A DNA stretch of 64,000 bases from positions 39,746 through 103,745 of the forward strand of contig JBBRND010000014.1 in assembly GCA_038230515.1 (NCBI GenBank), read 5' to 3'. Position 1 is the first letter of the stretch; each line of letters starts with the position of its first letter. Below are positions 36,169 through 45,700 of the stretch, piece by piece. Both the position numbers and the translations under genes were made by a program. A model generated the notes under the pieces. That model saw nothing but the letters and a program-made list of their open reading frames with translations, had not been told where the DNA came from and did not search any database. Origin of the DNA: JAPLDB01 sp038230515. Lineage in GTDB: Bacteria > Bacteroidota > Bacteroidia > AKYH767-A > 2013-40CM-41-45.

Positions 36169-37221
36169 TTACTTATTGATCGTCTGTTTTTCTTTCTCCA
36201 AAAATTTCCTTAATCGCAGTTGTGCATTCTCCCGAATGTTCATGTAAAAGAGATTGTAGTCAACGATGTGATAATTTTTGTAATTGAAAAACGGAGTCAG
36301 GAAAAAGTGCGGCTTGTTTATTCTGATAACTCCATCATGAACTTGTGCATCAGAGAAGTGAGGAATGACGTGATTGAAATTTTTAAGAAGACCTCCTTTG
36401 TTTAACTTATAGGGAGCGTAAATGCTGTCTGTTTTCCATGTCAGGGGATTCGTACAAATGGCTTCACGAGTAGGTTTCACATACCCTTTCGGAAAATAAT
36501 TTTGAGCATACGATCTCCAGGTTACATAACATCCTGTTTCAGTAGAATCCCTGCACGGCTTCAATTCAATGTATGAAGTGTCATACACTGCAATACCAAT
36601 TAGGTATGCAGCCACCAATTGTTTCATCAACGGCTTGCCGTCAAAAAAATCCTGCATCAGGCGGATCGCATGAGTAGTGCCCTGGCTGTGCGAAGCGATT
36701 ATTATTGGGCGACCATGATTCCAATTATCAAGATAGAATTGGAAGGCACGTTTCACATCGCTGTAAGCAAGATCAAATGCCTGATTCGCATCAACTTTTT
36801 TTGTAGTGTAATAAGCAGCAAGATGCGCCTGCCTGTATCGGGGACAATAAATTTTTCCGGTAGCATTAAACACACTTGCCTGGTAGAGGATGGTTGTTTC
36901 GTCCGCTTTTTTGTTTAACACTTCATCCGTAACATCTGCGTTCCATTGCTTGCTTTTTGCTGTGGTATCTAAGTAAAGAGTTGGATGAATAAAGAATACA
37001 TCTGCTTCGGCAGTTGCCTGTTCATCTTTACAACCTTTGCATTTCGGTACTCTGTCTGCGTTGTCTTTTTTATCAGGAAGTACTGCCCAGTTCTCTCTGT
37101 TATTGTAATCCGGAGCAGGAGGAGAGAGTTGTTGAGAAAAAGGAATGGTAAGAATTTTCGGAATAAATTTTCCAGAGCAGGAGAAAAGAAAAAGAAGAAA
37201 GAGGAGAGAAAGGTGTCTCAT
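36169..37221 (-). CDS. DUF3089 alpha/beta-hydrolase-like lipoprotein
   Basis: 350 residues. Lipoprotein signal with Cys15 (FLFSC). The fold is alpha/beta-hydrolase-like, with the nucleophile elbow IIIASHSQGTTHA: Ser179 in an S-x-S-x-G form of the usual G-x-S-x-G. DVFFIHPTLYLD (about 74-85) and ATGKIYCPRYRQA are typical of DUF3089. Likely an envelope esterase or acyl hydrolase; substrate unknown. The 59 bp to the convergent transglycosylase gene show no clear terminator. Confidence 0.75.
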   Translation of the reverse strand: MRHLSLLFLLFLFSCSGKFIPKILTIPFSQQLSPPAPDYNNRENWAVLPDKKDNADRVPKCKGCKDEQATAEADVFFIHPTLYLDTTAKSKQWNADVTDEVLNKKADETTILYQASVFNATGKIYCPRYRQAHLAAYYTTKKVDANQAFDLAYSDVKRAFQFYLDNWNHGRPIIIASHSQGTTHAIRLMQDFFDGKPLMKQLVAAYLIGIAVYDTSYIELKPCRDSTETGCYVTWRSYAQNYFPKGYVKPTREAICTNPLTWKTDSIYAPYKLNKGGLLKNFNHVIPHFSDAQVHDGVIRINKPHFFLTPFFNYKNYHIVDYNLFYMNIRENAQLRLRKFLEKEKQTINK

Positions 37222-37332
37222 GATTTCGTTTGCGACTGCAAAGAAATAAATACGGCTGAATATCTGAAAAGTTTATTGTAAGAAGATGAAGTGAAAGAAA
37301 TTTTAAATGATGAATCCGCTATATTTGCAGGG

Positions 37333-38358
37333 ATGAGTAATTCCAATCTTGATCCTTCCGGAATTGAATTAACGGCTGTCGAAAAAGAATTTGAAAAAGT
37401 TCTGCGTCCGCAGGGCTTCGAGGATTTTACGGGGCAGAAGCAGGTGGTTGAAAACCTGAATGTGTTTGTTACCGCTGCACGACAGCGCGAGGAAGCACTT
37501 GATCATGTATTGCTGCATGGGCCTCCGGGATTGGGGAAGACCACACTTGCGTATATTTTATCTAACGAACTTGGCGTAAATATTAAAACCAGCAGCGGTC
37601 CTGTTCTTGACAAGCCTGGTGATCTTGCAGGACTGCTCACCAATCTTGAACCGAATGATGTGTTGTTCATTGATGAGATACACCGCCTCAGTCCTGTTGT
37701 TGAAGAGTATCTTTACTCAGCGATGGAGGATTTCAAGATTGACATTATGATTGAAAGCGGAGCGAATGCACGTTCTGTGCAGATCAAATTAAATCCGTTT
37801 ACACTGATTGGTGCAACTACGCGTTCAGGTTTGCTTACTTCTCCGTTGCGCGCACGGTTTGGAATTACTTCCCGACTGGAATATTACGATTCATCTTTAC
37901 TTAAAAAAATAGTGAAGCGCTCTGCTGAAATCCTCCGCATTGAAATTGATGAAGATGCAGCTTTTGAAATTGCGAGAAGAAGCCGCGGCACCCCGCGTAT
38001 TGCAAATGCTCTTTTACGGAGGGTGCGCGACTTTGCACAAGTGAAAGGCAGCGGAAAAATTGATCTTGCTATTTCTCACCATGCGCTCAAAGCATTGCAT
38101 GTGGATGAACATGGGCTTGATGAAATGGATAATCGCATTCTTCTCTGCATCATTGATAAATTTAAAGGCGGACCTGTTGGCATTACTACCATTGCAACTG
38201 CGGTGAGTGAAGAAGCCGGCACCATTGAAGAAGTGTATGAACCATTTTTGATTCAGGAAGGATACCTGAAGCGCACACCTCGCGGGCGCGAAGCTACTGA
38301 ACTTGCTTACACACATCTCGGAAGAAAAGGTGGAGCAAGGGAGGGGAAGCTTTTTTAA
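37333..38358 (+). CDS. ruvB: Holliday junction branch-migration ATPase RuvB
   Basis: 341 residues from the ATG at 37333; the frame is open from a GTG at 37291. AAA+ motor with LRPQGFEDFTGQKQVVENL, Walker A GPPGLGKTTL (about 63-72), Walker B DVLFIDEIHRL, sensor 1 GATTRSGLL, arginine finger region PLRARFG and a C-terminal winged helix (KRTPRGREATELAY). With RuvA (also in this window) it drives Holliday junction migration. TATATTTG at 37320-37327 is a possible -7 box but would give an almost leaderless mRNA. Ends 7 bp from the convergent helicase gene. Confidence 0.95.
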   Translation: MSNSNLDPSGIELTAVEKEFEKVLRPQGFEDFTGQKQVVENLNVFVTAARQREEALDHVLLHGPPGLGKTTLAYILSNELGVNIKTSSGPVLDKPGDLAGLLTNLEPNDVLFIDEIHRLSPVVEEYLYSAMEDFKIDIMIESGANARSVQIKLNPFTLIGATTRSGLLTSPLRARFGITSRLEYYDSSLLKKIVKRSAEILRIEIDEDAAFEIARRSRGTPRIANALLRRVRDFAQVKGSGKIDLAISHHALKALHVDEHGLDEMDNRILLCIIDKFKGGPVGITTIATAVSEEAGTIEEVYEPFLIQEGYLKRTPRGREATELAYTHLGRKGGAREGKLF

Positions 38359-38365
38359 AGAATAT

Positions 38366-39586
38366 TCAGAAACGCTTTCTGTTTCCAACAGACCTGTTTG
38401 TATTTCCTCTCCGTTGAAAACTCTGCGGTCTTCTTTTGCCAGGTTCGTAGAGTGGAGCTGCGCCAAGTTCGGGGGGCATCGGCATCTTCTCTACTTCTTT
38501 TCCGATTAAGCGTTCGATGCTTGAAAATTTTTCCTGGTCTCTTTCGTTGATGAAGGTGATGGCTGTTCCTTTTGCATCGGCACGTGCGGTGCGACCAATA
38601 CGGTGAACGTAATCTTCGGGATCGGGCGGTGCATCGAAATTTACAACAAGATTTATTCCTTCTACGTCAATGCCCCGGCTGAGTACATCGGTGCCTACAA
38701 GTATTCGTAATCTTCGTGCTTTAAAATCGCGCATGATTTGTTCGCGTTCGCTTTGGTCGTGATCGGAGTGAAAAGATTTTACGGCATATCCTTTTGCGCG
38801 GAGATCGGCACCGAGTTTTTTTACTTTCTCTTTTGTGGATGCAAAGATGAGAACGCTTTGGAATTCGTCATTCTCAAGAATTTTCATGAGCAATTTTTCT
38901 TTTTGCGCATCGTAGGTGAGGTATGCCTGTTGGGTAATTCCTTCTGCGGGTTTTGAAATGGCGAGTGTAATTTCTTTTGGCGAATTGAGAATTCGTTTTG
39001 CAAGTTCTCTGATTTTTGGCGGCATGGTTGCGGAGAACAACAATGTTTGTCGTTGCTTGGGCAGGTAGCTGATGATGCGCATGATGTCGTCAAAGAAACC
39101 CATGTCTAACATTCGGTCTGCTTCATCGAGAATTAAATGTTCGAGGTGGTTGAGGTTTACTTCTTTTGATGAAAGCATGGAGATGAGCCGCCCGGGAGTT
39201 GCGGTGATAATATCTGCTCCTTCATGTATTGCTTTGCGCTGCTGCTCCCAAGCCATGCCATCGCCACCGCCATATACGGCAATGGAACTTACGGAAACAA
39301 AATATCCGATGCCTTCAATTTGCTGATCTATCTGCAATGCAAGTTCACGCGTGGGTGCAAGGATGAGTGTGTTGAAATGACGGTGTTTTGCGTGAAGAAT
39401 GTTGTTGATGACAGGTAAAATATATGCTGCTGTTTTTCCGGTTCCTGTTTGCGCGCAGGCAATGAGGTCGTGCTTTTGCATGACGACTGGAATGGCTTGC
39501 TGCTGAATGGGGGTGGGTGTATCGTAGCCCATGGAATAAATTCCATCGAGCAGTTGCTGGTCGAGATTAAAATCTGCGAAGGTCAA
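38366..39586 (-). CDS. DEAD-box ATP-dependent RNA helicase
   Basis: 406 residues from a TTG at 39586, which yields the typical MTFADFNLDQQLLDGI opening. Q-motif YDTPTPIQQQAIP, motif I AQTGTGKTAA, Ia PTRELALQ, Ib TPGRL, II LDEADRMLDMGF, III SATMP, IV-V (VLIFASTK, VGTDVLSRGIDVEG) and VI HRIGRTARA are all present, with a short basic Arg-rich tail. RhlE-like; acts in ribosome assembly, RNA decay or cold growth. A promoter at 39651-39621 overlaps the alternative upstream ATG (39649) and supports the internal TTG start. Confidence 0.92.
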   Translation of the reverse strand: MTFADFNLDQQLLDGIYSMGYDTPTPIQQQAIPVVMQKHDLIACAQTGTGKTAAYILPVINNILHAKHRHFNTLILAPTRELALQIDQQIEGIGYFVSVSSIAVYGGGDGMAWEQQRKAIHEGADIITATPGRLISMLSSKEVNLNHLEHLILDEADRMLDMGFFDDIMRIISYLPKQRQTLLFSATMPPKIRELAKRILNSPKEITLAISKPAEGITQQAYLTYDAQKEKLLMKILENDEFQSVLIFASTKEKVKKLGADLRAKGYAVKSFHSDHDQSEREQIMRDFKARRLRILVGTDVLSRGIDVEGINLVVNFDAPPDPEDYVHRIGRTARADAKGTAITFINERDQEKFSSIERLIGKEVEKMPMPPELGAAPLYEPGKRRPQSFQRRGNTNRSVGNRKRF

Positions 39587-39620
39587 AGTGAGAATTGATT
39601 GAATGTGAAAGTGGGGAGGG

Positions 39621-39651
39621 CGAAGGTAGCAGAAGAATGGATGATGCACAA
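39621..39651 (-). promoter_or_regulatory. Candidate promoter of the DEAD-box helicase gene
   Basis: On the minus strand TTG (39651-39649), 20 bp, then TACCTTCG (39628-39621), one mismatch to TAnnTTTG. It lies 35 bp upstream of the TTG start at 39586. Confidence 0.45.
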
Positions 39652-39766
39652 TTCATCCGGAGGGGGCGGACATAAATTTGAGGAAGTGGCAGCAGGCAGT
39701 AAAAAAATCAAGAATACAGTTGGCAATAATCAGCCAAAAAGAAATTCGAGGTTTGTGATTGATGAC

Positions 39767-39934
39767 TAAAACAGGGCTGAGGATGGCGTAAACGGGAGTG
39801 ACATAGGGATAAACGGAGCTGACAGTGCGATAAACCGGGCTGACAATGACATAAACGGAGCTGAGAGCCGCATAAACGGGGCTGACATAGGCGTAAACGG
39901 GGCTGAGAGCGGCATAAACGCGACTATCATTTCC
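39767..39934. repeat. Intergenic 21-bp tandem array C (8 units)
   Basis: Eight consecutive 21-bp units, plus-strand consensus RTAAAC-GGG-GCT-GAS-ANN-GNN. This is the most regular of the four arrays. It sits between the divergent helicase and T9SS genes. On the minus strand the frame reads repeated heptapeptides of the form VYAALSP, but there is no gene-like start or end. The core resembles array D read on its minus strand. The rest of the 39587-40120 gap holds the helicase promoter and no gene. Confidence 0.88.
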
Positions 39935-40120
39935 TGTAGATTTGACTAAAAATGCGGTTTTTGCCATTTTTGACCATCAAAGGGACGAAAGAGAGAGGGA
40001 TGGCAGGAAAAAAAGGATCTATCAGGTAGGTGTTGTTTGGCTTGCAGGTGGATTTGGTTAATTTCTATCAACGATGCATTTGAATTCTTCTCTATCTTTC
40101 GAAACCCAAATTTTAGAATA

Positions 40121-41974
40121 ATGAAAAAACAAATTATCCTTTCTCTTTTTTTCCTGCTCGCGAATTTATTTCTGAAAGCACAAACATTTCAACCAACCGC
40201 ACAACATCCTGAAAAAGGAATTCTTCCGTTCAATGCTCCGTGTACTGATTGCATTGAAGAGCTTGAGAAGCGTTCGGGAAACACGCGCGAATTTTTTAAA
40301 AAAAATTCTGACGGGAGCAAAACAATTTACAAACAACAATCGCTGGGAAATATAAATTTTAAAGATGAGAAGGGGTATTGGCGCACGATTGATCCGCAGT
40401 TGAAAGAGGAAACGAAAAATGTTTTTGCGGCAAGGCAGCAGCCATCGCCAGTGGTGATTGATCTTGAAAATAAAATTTCTTCTATCACCAATGGAGGAAA
40501 GGAATTCCGTTTCAATAAGAATATTTCGCTGGTACATGTAAGCGCTGCAGGAGTGGAAACAAATTTTGGGGCGGGCGATTGGACGCACGTTTCAAAAACG
40601 CAAAACTACACGGAGACGATCATTCTTGTTCAGGAATTTTATCCTGGGGTTGATCTGCAACTGATCGCTTCCTCCGGAAAAGTGGAAACAAATTTTATTC
40701 TGAAAAATAAAATGCGGTTTGCTGATGGTTGGCTTACGATGAATCAGCAGATTGAAATTCCTGATGGGCTGCAGACGGATTTATCAGGAACTACGTTGAT
40801 GGATGAAAAATTAAGAATGGGAACTGTTGACATTACGAACACCAATCACACCAACTATTTTTCTTTTAAGCGCAGCTTTGCGCGCGATGCTCATGAGGAA
40901 TCTGCAAATTATGTGGAGATGCCTTTTTGGATCAACAATAATCAACTCAATTATTTTGTTCCTGTAAGTTGGTTGAATAATTCTTCAACAAAATATCCGG
41001 TGGTGCTTGATCCGTTTGTATATTCTTCTGATACGCTTATGCAAGCTGCTATTCTCGGTTCGGGTTATACTGCGGTGTGCGGAACTCTTGGCTGCAGTTA
41101 TTTTATGAATAATGTTATGACTCCTCCTAACTGCACCATTACCGGCATTTCCTGCTACTTTGCATACATCGCAAGTTTACCCTGTGTTCGCCCTGACGGT
41201 GGATTTGATATTACAATGACTTCTTCTATTGATTCGTGCACTACCAGAAATTTTACTTGCCTCGGAGCAATACAAGGCGGATGTTTTTTCTACCCTGCAG
41301 AATTGCTTAATGCAGTTCCACCAATTACAGCTTGTGTGCTTCCTCCTCAGTGTACACCATATCCCGTTGACTTCGAACTCCGATTCCACAGATGCAACTG
41401 GCTTAATCAAACCGGTTGCGATAATACATGCATTAGCTCAAACTCAGATTGGATAATGAGCATTGAGGGAAGAACAGTTGAAGCAACTTCTGTTTCATTG
41501 CCGGCAACTATTTGCCAGGGAAATTGTATTGATATTTCTGTTACTGCCGCGTGGGGTGTTCCACCTTATACTTTTACGTGGCAACCCGGTGCGCTCGTGG
41601 GTAGTCCGGTAAATGTTTGCCCGACAACTTCTACAGATTATTTAGGCACTGTTACAGATGCCTGCGGATTGATTGATACATTTTCTACAGGCATTACAGT
41701 TCAGAATTGCACAGGTATTACAGAAAACGCGCAGAATATTTTTTCCATTCATCCCAATCCGGCATCAACGGAGTTGACGGTTGAATTCAACAGCGGTGAT
41801 CAATCATCGAAAAATATTTTTGTGTATGATGTGCTGGGTAGAGAACGGTTTGCGTTGAGAGATTTAAAAGAGAAGAGAGCGCAACTTGATGTCGGTACTT
41901 TTTCAAAAGGAATTTATTTTGTGAAAGTGATGAAAGATGAAAAGCAGTTTTTGCAGAAGTTAGTTGTTGAATAA
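40121..41974 (+). CDS. Cys-rich secreted protein with SprB-like repeat and T9SS sorting domain
   Basis: 617 residues from the ATG at 40121, which begins a signal peptide (MKKQIILSLFFLLANLFLKA). The N-terminal half (about 20-310) is an unrecognised beta-rich domain. A Cys-rich middle (about 330-450; CTDC earlier, then CGTLGCSYF, CTITGISCYF, CTTRNFTCLG) may be disulfide-bonded. About 470-530 is a SprB-type repeat (SVTAAWGVPPYTFTWQPG), and the last about 75 residues form a T9SS domain (FSIHPNPASTELTV to QKLVVE). Exported to the surface; function unknown. Divergent from the helicase gene, with array C between them. Confidence 0.8.
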   Translation: MKKQIILSLFFLLANLFLKAQTFQPTAQHPEKGILPFNAPCTDCIEELEKRSGNTREFFKKNSDGSKTIYKQQSLGNINFKDEKGYWRTIDPQLKEETKNVFAARQQPSPVVIDLENKISSITNGGKEFRFNKNISLVHVSAAGVETNFGAGDWTHVSKTQNYTETIILVQEFYPGVDLQLIASSGKVETNFILKNKMRFADGWLTMNQQIEIPDGLQTDLSGTTLMDEKLRMGTVDITNTNHTNYFSFKRSFARDAHEESANYVEMPFWINNNQLNYFVPVSWLNNSSTKYPVVLDPFVYSSDTLMQAAILGSGYTAVCGTLGCSYFMNNVMTPPNCTITGISCYFAYIASLPCVRPDGGFDITMTSSIDSCTTRNFTCLGAIQGGCFFYPAELLNAVPPITACVLPPQCTPYPVDFELRFHRCNWLNQTGCDNTCISSNSDWIMSIEGRTVEATSVSLPATICQGNCIDISVTAAWGVPPYTFTWQPGALVGSPVNVCPTTSTDYLGTVTDACGLIDTFSTGITVQNCTGITENAQNIFSIHPNPASTELTVEFNSGDQSSKNIFVYDVLGRERFALRDLKEKRAQLDVGTFSKGIYFVKVMKDEKQFLQKLVVE

Positions 41975-42083
41975 AAGAATTTCGCTGAAGATTCTGTCCG
42001 GTATCGGCTAATTCTTAATTCATCGTTTCTCTTTTCAATTTCAATCCTTATTCCGTTCTTCGTAGCAACAAAAAAGAATCGGA

Positions 42084-42659
42084 ATGATCAATCATCTGAG
42101 CGGAAAACTTGTAGAGAAAAACCCTGCGTATATCGTGGTTGAGTGTGCAGGTGTGGGCTACACGGTAAATATCTCGCTGAATACGTATTCAAAAATTCCC
42201 GATCAGGAGCATTGTAAAATTTTTACTCATCTTCAAATAAATGAGGATGCACATACGTTATTCGGTTTTGCTGATGAGGAAGAACGTAAATTGTTTCGCA
42301 ATTTAATTTCGGTTTCAGGAGTGGGTGCTTCAACAGCACGAATGATTTTGTCTTCGATGAATCCGGCAGAACTTGCAGAGTGCATCGTGAATGAAGATTC
42401 AGCGCGGCTGAAAACTGTGAAAGGAATAGGGGAGAAGACAGCGCTTCGAATGATACTTGAGTTGAAAAGTAAATTGAAAAAAGAAAGCCCTGTGAAGAGT
42501 GTGATTAGTCATTTGAAAGTGAAAGATGAAGCGATGAGTGCATTGATGACGCTTGGATTTGGAAGGCAGCAGGTGGATAAAACGGTTGATCAGTTGTTGC
42601 TCGATCAGCCGCAGTTGAGTGTTGAGGATTTGATACGGAAAGCACTAAAAACAATGTAG
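42084..42659 (+). CDS. ruvA: Holliday junction DNA-binding protein RuvA
   Basis: 191 residues. N-terminal OB domain (MINHLSGKLVEKNPAYIVVE), two helix-hairpin-helix motifs (ISVSGVGASTARMIL and LKTVKGIGEKTALRMILEL) and the C-terminal RuvB-binding domain (MSALMTLGFGRQQVDKTVDQ). Holds the junction in square-planar form for RuvB. Followed by sprA, as in many Bacteroidota. Confidence 0.96.
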   Translation: MINHLSGKLVEKNPAYIVVECAGVGYTVNISLNTYSKIPDQEHCKIFTHLQINEDAHTLFGFADEEERKLFRNLISVSGVGASTARMILSSMNPAELAECIVNEDSARLKTVKGIGEKTALRMILELKSKLKKESPVKSVISHLKVKDEAMSALMTLGFGRQQVDKTVDQLLLDQPQLSVEDLIRKALKTM

Positions 42660-42791
42660 AATGTAAAATGAAATCAACATACAATAATTCGTTCGTTCTT
42701 TCTTGAAAACTTTTTTTTATTCTGACTTATCAAAACATTATTGAAACTATTTTCGACCATTGAACATGAATACGCTTAACTGGAATTTAGC

Positions 42792-45700
42792 TTGAAACAT
42801 TTTATAGGATATAGTTTAGGAGTAGGAATTGTTTGTTCGGTGCTTGGTGCCGTGTTGGGTGCTGAAAGGCCTGTTGACAATATTATTTCCCCCATTGAAC
42901 CCTTTACCCCTCCTGTTGACAGCGGTGCGCCCCCGCTTCATTATCCGATTCACGACCGGCATGCTGATAAGTATAATGAGCCGAGTGGAAGCAGTCCGCT
43001 CAACATGGGTGACCCGGGTAATATTAAGGATAGCGTTGAGTACGATCCGGTAGAGAATCAGTACAACATAAGCGAACACATCGGAAATCAGTTTTACCGG
43101 AATCCTTCGTACCTGACATTTGAAGAATTTCGTGCGCATGAATTTGACAAGTCAACAAAAGAATACTGGAAGCAGCGAGCAAGCGAAGAAGATGAGTTGC
43201 ACAAAAAATCTTTTGCTCCGAAACTTATTATCAACAGCGTAATCTTTGATCGCATTTTTGGTGGCAACTCGATTGACATTCGTCCGCAGGGATCGGCTGA
43301 ACTTACGTTTGCATTGAAGAATCAGAAGAATGACAACCCTGCTTTGCCGGTAGCACAACGAAGCGTGACTACATTCGACTTCAACGAAAACATTCAGTTG
43401 AACGTCACCGCAAACATCGGTGACAAAATGAAACTGGGTGTGAATTACAACACGCAGGCAACGTTCGATTTCGAAAATAAAATGAAACTCGAATATACGG
43501 GTTATGAGGATGACATTATTAAAAAGATAGAAGCAGGTAACGTTACGCTTCCTCTCAACAGCCAGTTGATACAGGGAAGTCAGAGTTTGTTCGGAATAAA
43601 AACGCAGTTGCAGTTTGGAAGGTTGATGGTAACGGCTGTGTTCTCTCAGCAAAAAGGAAAATCGCAAACCATTGAAGTGAAAGGTGGTGCGCAAACAACT
43701 AAGTATGACATAAAAGGAGATCAGTACGAAGCGAACCGCCACTTCTTTCTGACACAATATTTTCGCAATAATTATGAAACCGCGCTGAAAGACATTAATC
43801 AGATTCGCACCGGAGTGAACATTACAAGAATTGAAGTGTGGGTGAGAAATACTACTAGCACGAGGCAAAATGATGCAACAAGAAATCTAATTGCGGTTGC
43901 TGATCTTGGTGAGACCACTAATATTTCTCCTTTAACGGCTCCATCTCCTGGTAGTCCTCCTGATAACAATGCAAACAATTTGTTTTCAGTAGCTCGTTTA
44001 AATCCAACGGTGGTTGATCAAATGCGTGATAACACTGGTGTCGCTGCAAATACTCTTACTCTTAACGGCCTGCAGAATAGCCGCGATTATATTGTGCAAG
44101 AGAATGCACGTTTACTTTCGCCCAGTGAATACACAGTTAACAGTCAACTTGGATATATTTCTTTAAATAGTGAGTTGGCGACCAATCAAATTCTTGCCGT
44201 AGCTTTTGAATATACATTGAACGGGCATGCATATCATGTGGGAGAACTTTCTACAGCAGGTGTAGTGGCACCAAAAGCATTGTTTGTAAAGTTGCTTAGA
44301 AGTACTTCTGTTGATCCATCTTTCTTTACTTGGGATCTGATGATGAAAAATGTGTATAACCTTGGCGGCTATCAACTCAAGCAAGATCAGTTTCGCCTTG
44401 ATGTTGTGTTTCAGGATGACCGCGTAGGTGGTTTTATAAATTATATTCCAGATGGATGTGATCAGGTAAAAGGAATTCCATTGATTAAAGTTCTAGGTCT
44501 TGATAAGCTAAATGCAAACGGTGACCCGCAGCCCGATGGAGTGTTCGACTGGAAAGAAGGAATTACAATCAGTGCTGCGAACGGACGGATTTATTTTCCG
44601 GTACTTGAACCGTTCGGCAGTTCGCTGCGCGCAAAATTTTGTTCTGACAATATTACTGCTGATAAATATGTGTACCAGGCACTGTATGATACAACGCGCG
44701 TAATTGCGCAACAACAAGCTGAGCGGAATAAATTCAGCTTGCGCGGAACGTATCAATCCTCGTCAGGCAGCGACATACCTCTGAATGCGGTAAACGTTCC
44801 GCCAGGATCGGTGAAAGTGACAGCGGGAGGGCAACCGCTTAAGGAGGGTATTGACTATACGGTTGATTACACGTTGGGCAGAGTTAAAATAATCAATGAA
44901 GCATATCTGAAATCGAACACACCGATACAGATTTCGCTTGAAAGCCAATCGCTGTTTAACATACAAACCAAGACGATGTATGGCGCGCGGTTTGATTATA
45001 CTTTTAATAAAAACTTTATTGTGGGGGGAACTGTGCTTCACCTTGGAGAGAAACCCATCACACAAAAAGTAAATTACGGTGATGAACCTATTTCAAATAC
45101 CATCTTGGGCGCGGATGCAACGTATCGTACTGATTCAAGATTTCTCACCAATCTTCTTGACCGTCTTCCATTATATAACACGAAGGAAGTTTCTACGATT
45201 ACCCTGAGCGGTGAAGCGGCAAGATTATTTCCTGGTCACTCAAGTGCCGTTGGGGCTGCTGGAACATCTTACATTGACGATTTTGAAGGCGCTATTACTC
45301 CGCTTGACATAAAAAATCCAGGACAATGGTTTCTGGCAAGTACACCTCAAAATCAACATGATCTTTTTCCGGAGGACTCAATATCTCTCTCTAACGGATA
45401 TAACCGCGCGAAACTTGCGTGGTATTATGTTGACAATCTTTTTCAAAGCCGCACGAGTTCTACTCCTGATGATGTGACGAATGATGAGATGAGCAACAAC
45501 TATGTGCGCGACATACAGGAGCCGGAACTGTTTCCGAATAAATCGCAGATTAATGGACCACGATCCCTTATCTGCACTAATATGGCTTTTTATCCGAGTG
45601 AAAGAGGGCCGTATAATTATGATGTTAATCCGACAACCGTTTCTTCAGGAGTTGACACGAGCGGAAATCTGAAAGATCCTGAAAAGCGTTGGGGGGGAGT

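Noticed and set aside
37320..37327. TATATTTG as ruvB promoter
   Set aside because: It would place the transcription start at the ATG at 37333, and no -33 element is present. Mentioned only as a possibility.
39653..39967. 104-codon minus-strand frame with VY..LSP heptads
   Set aside because: It is the reverse reading of array C, which has eight near-regular units and no gene-like ends.
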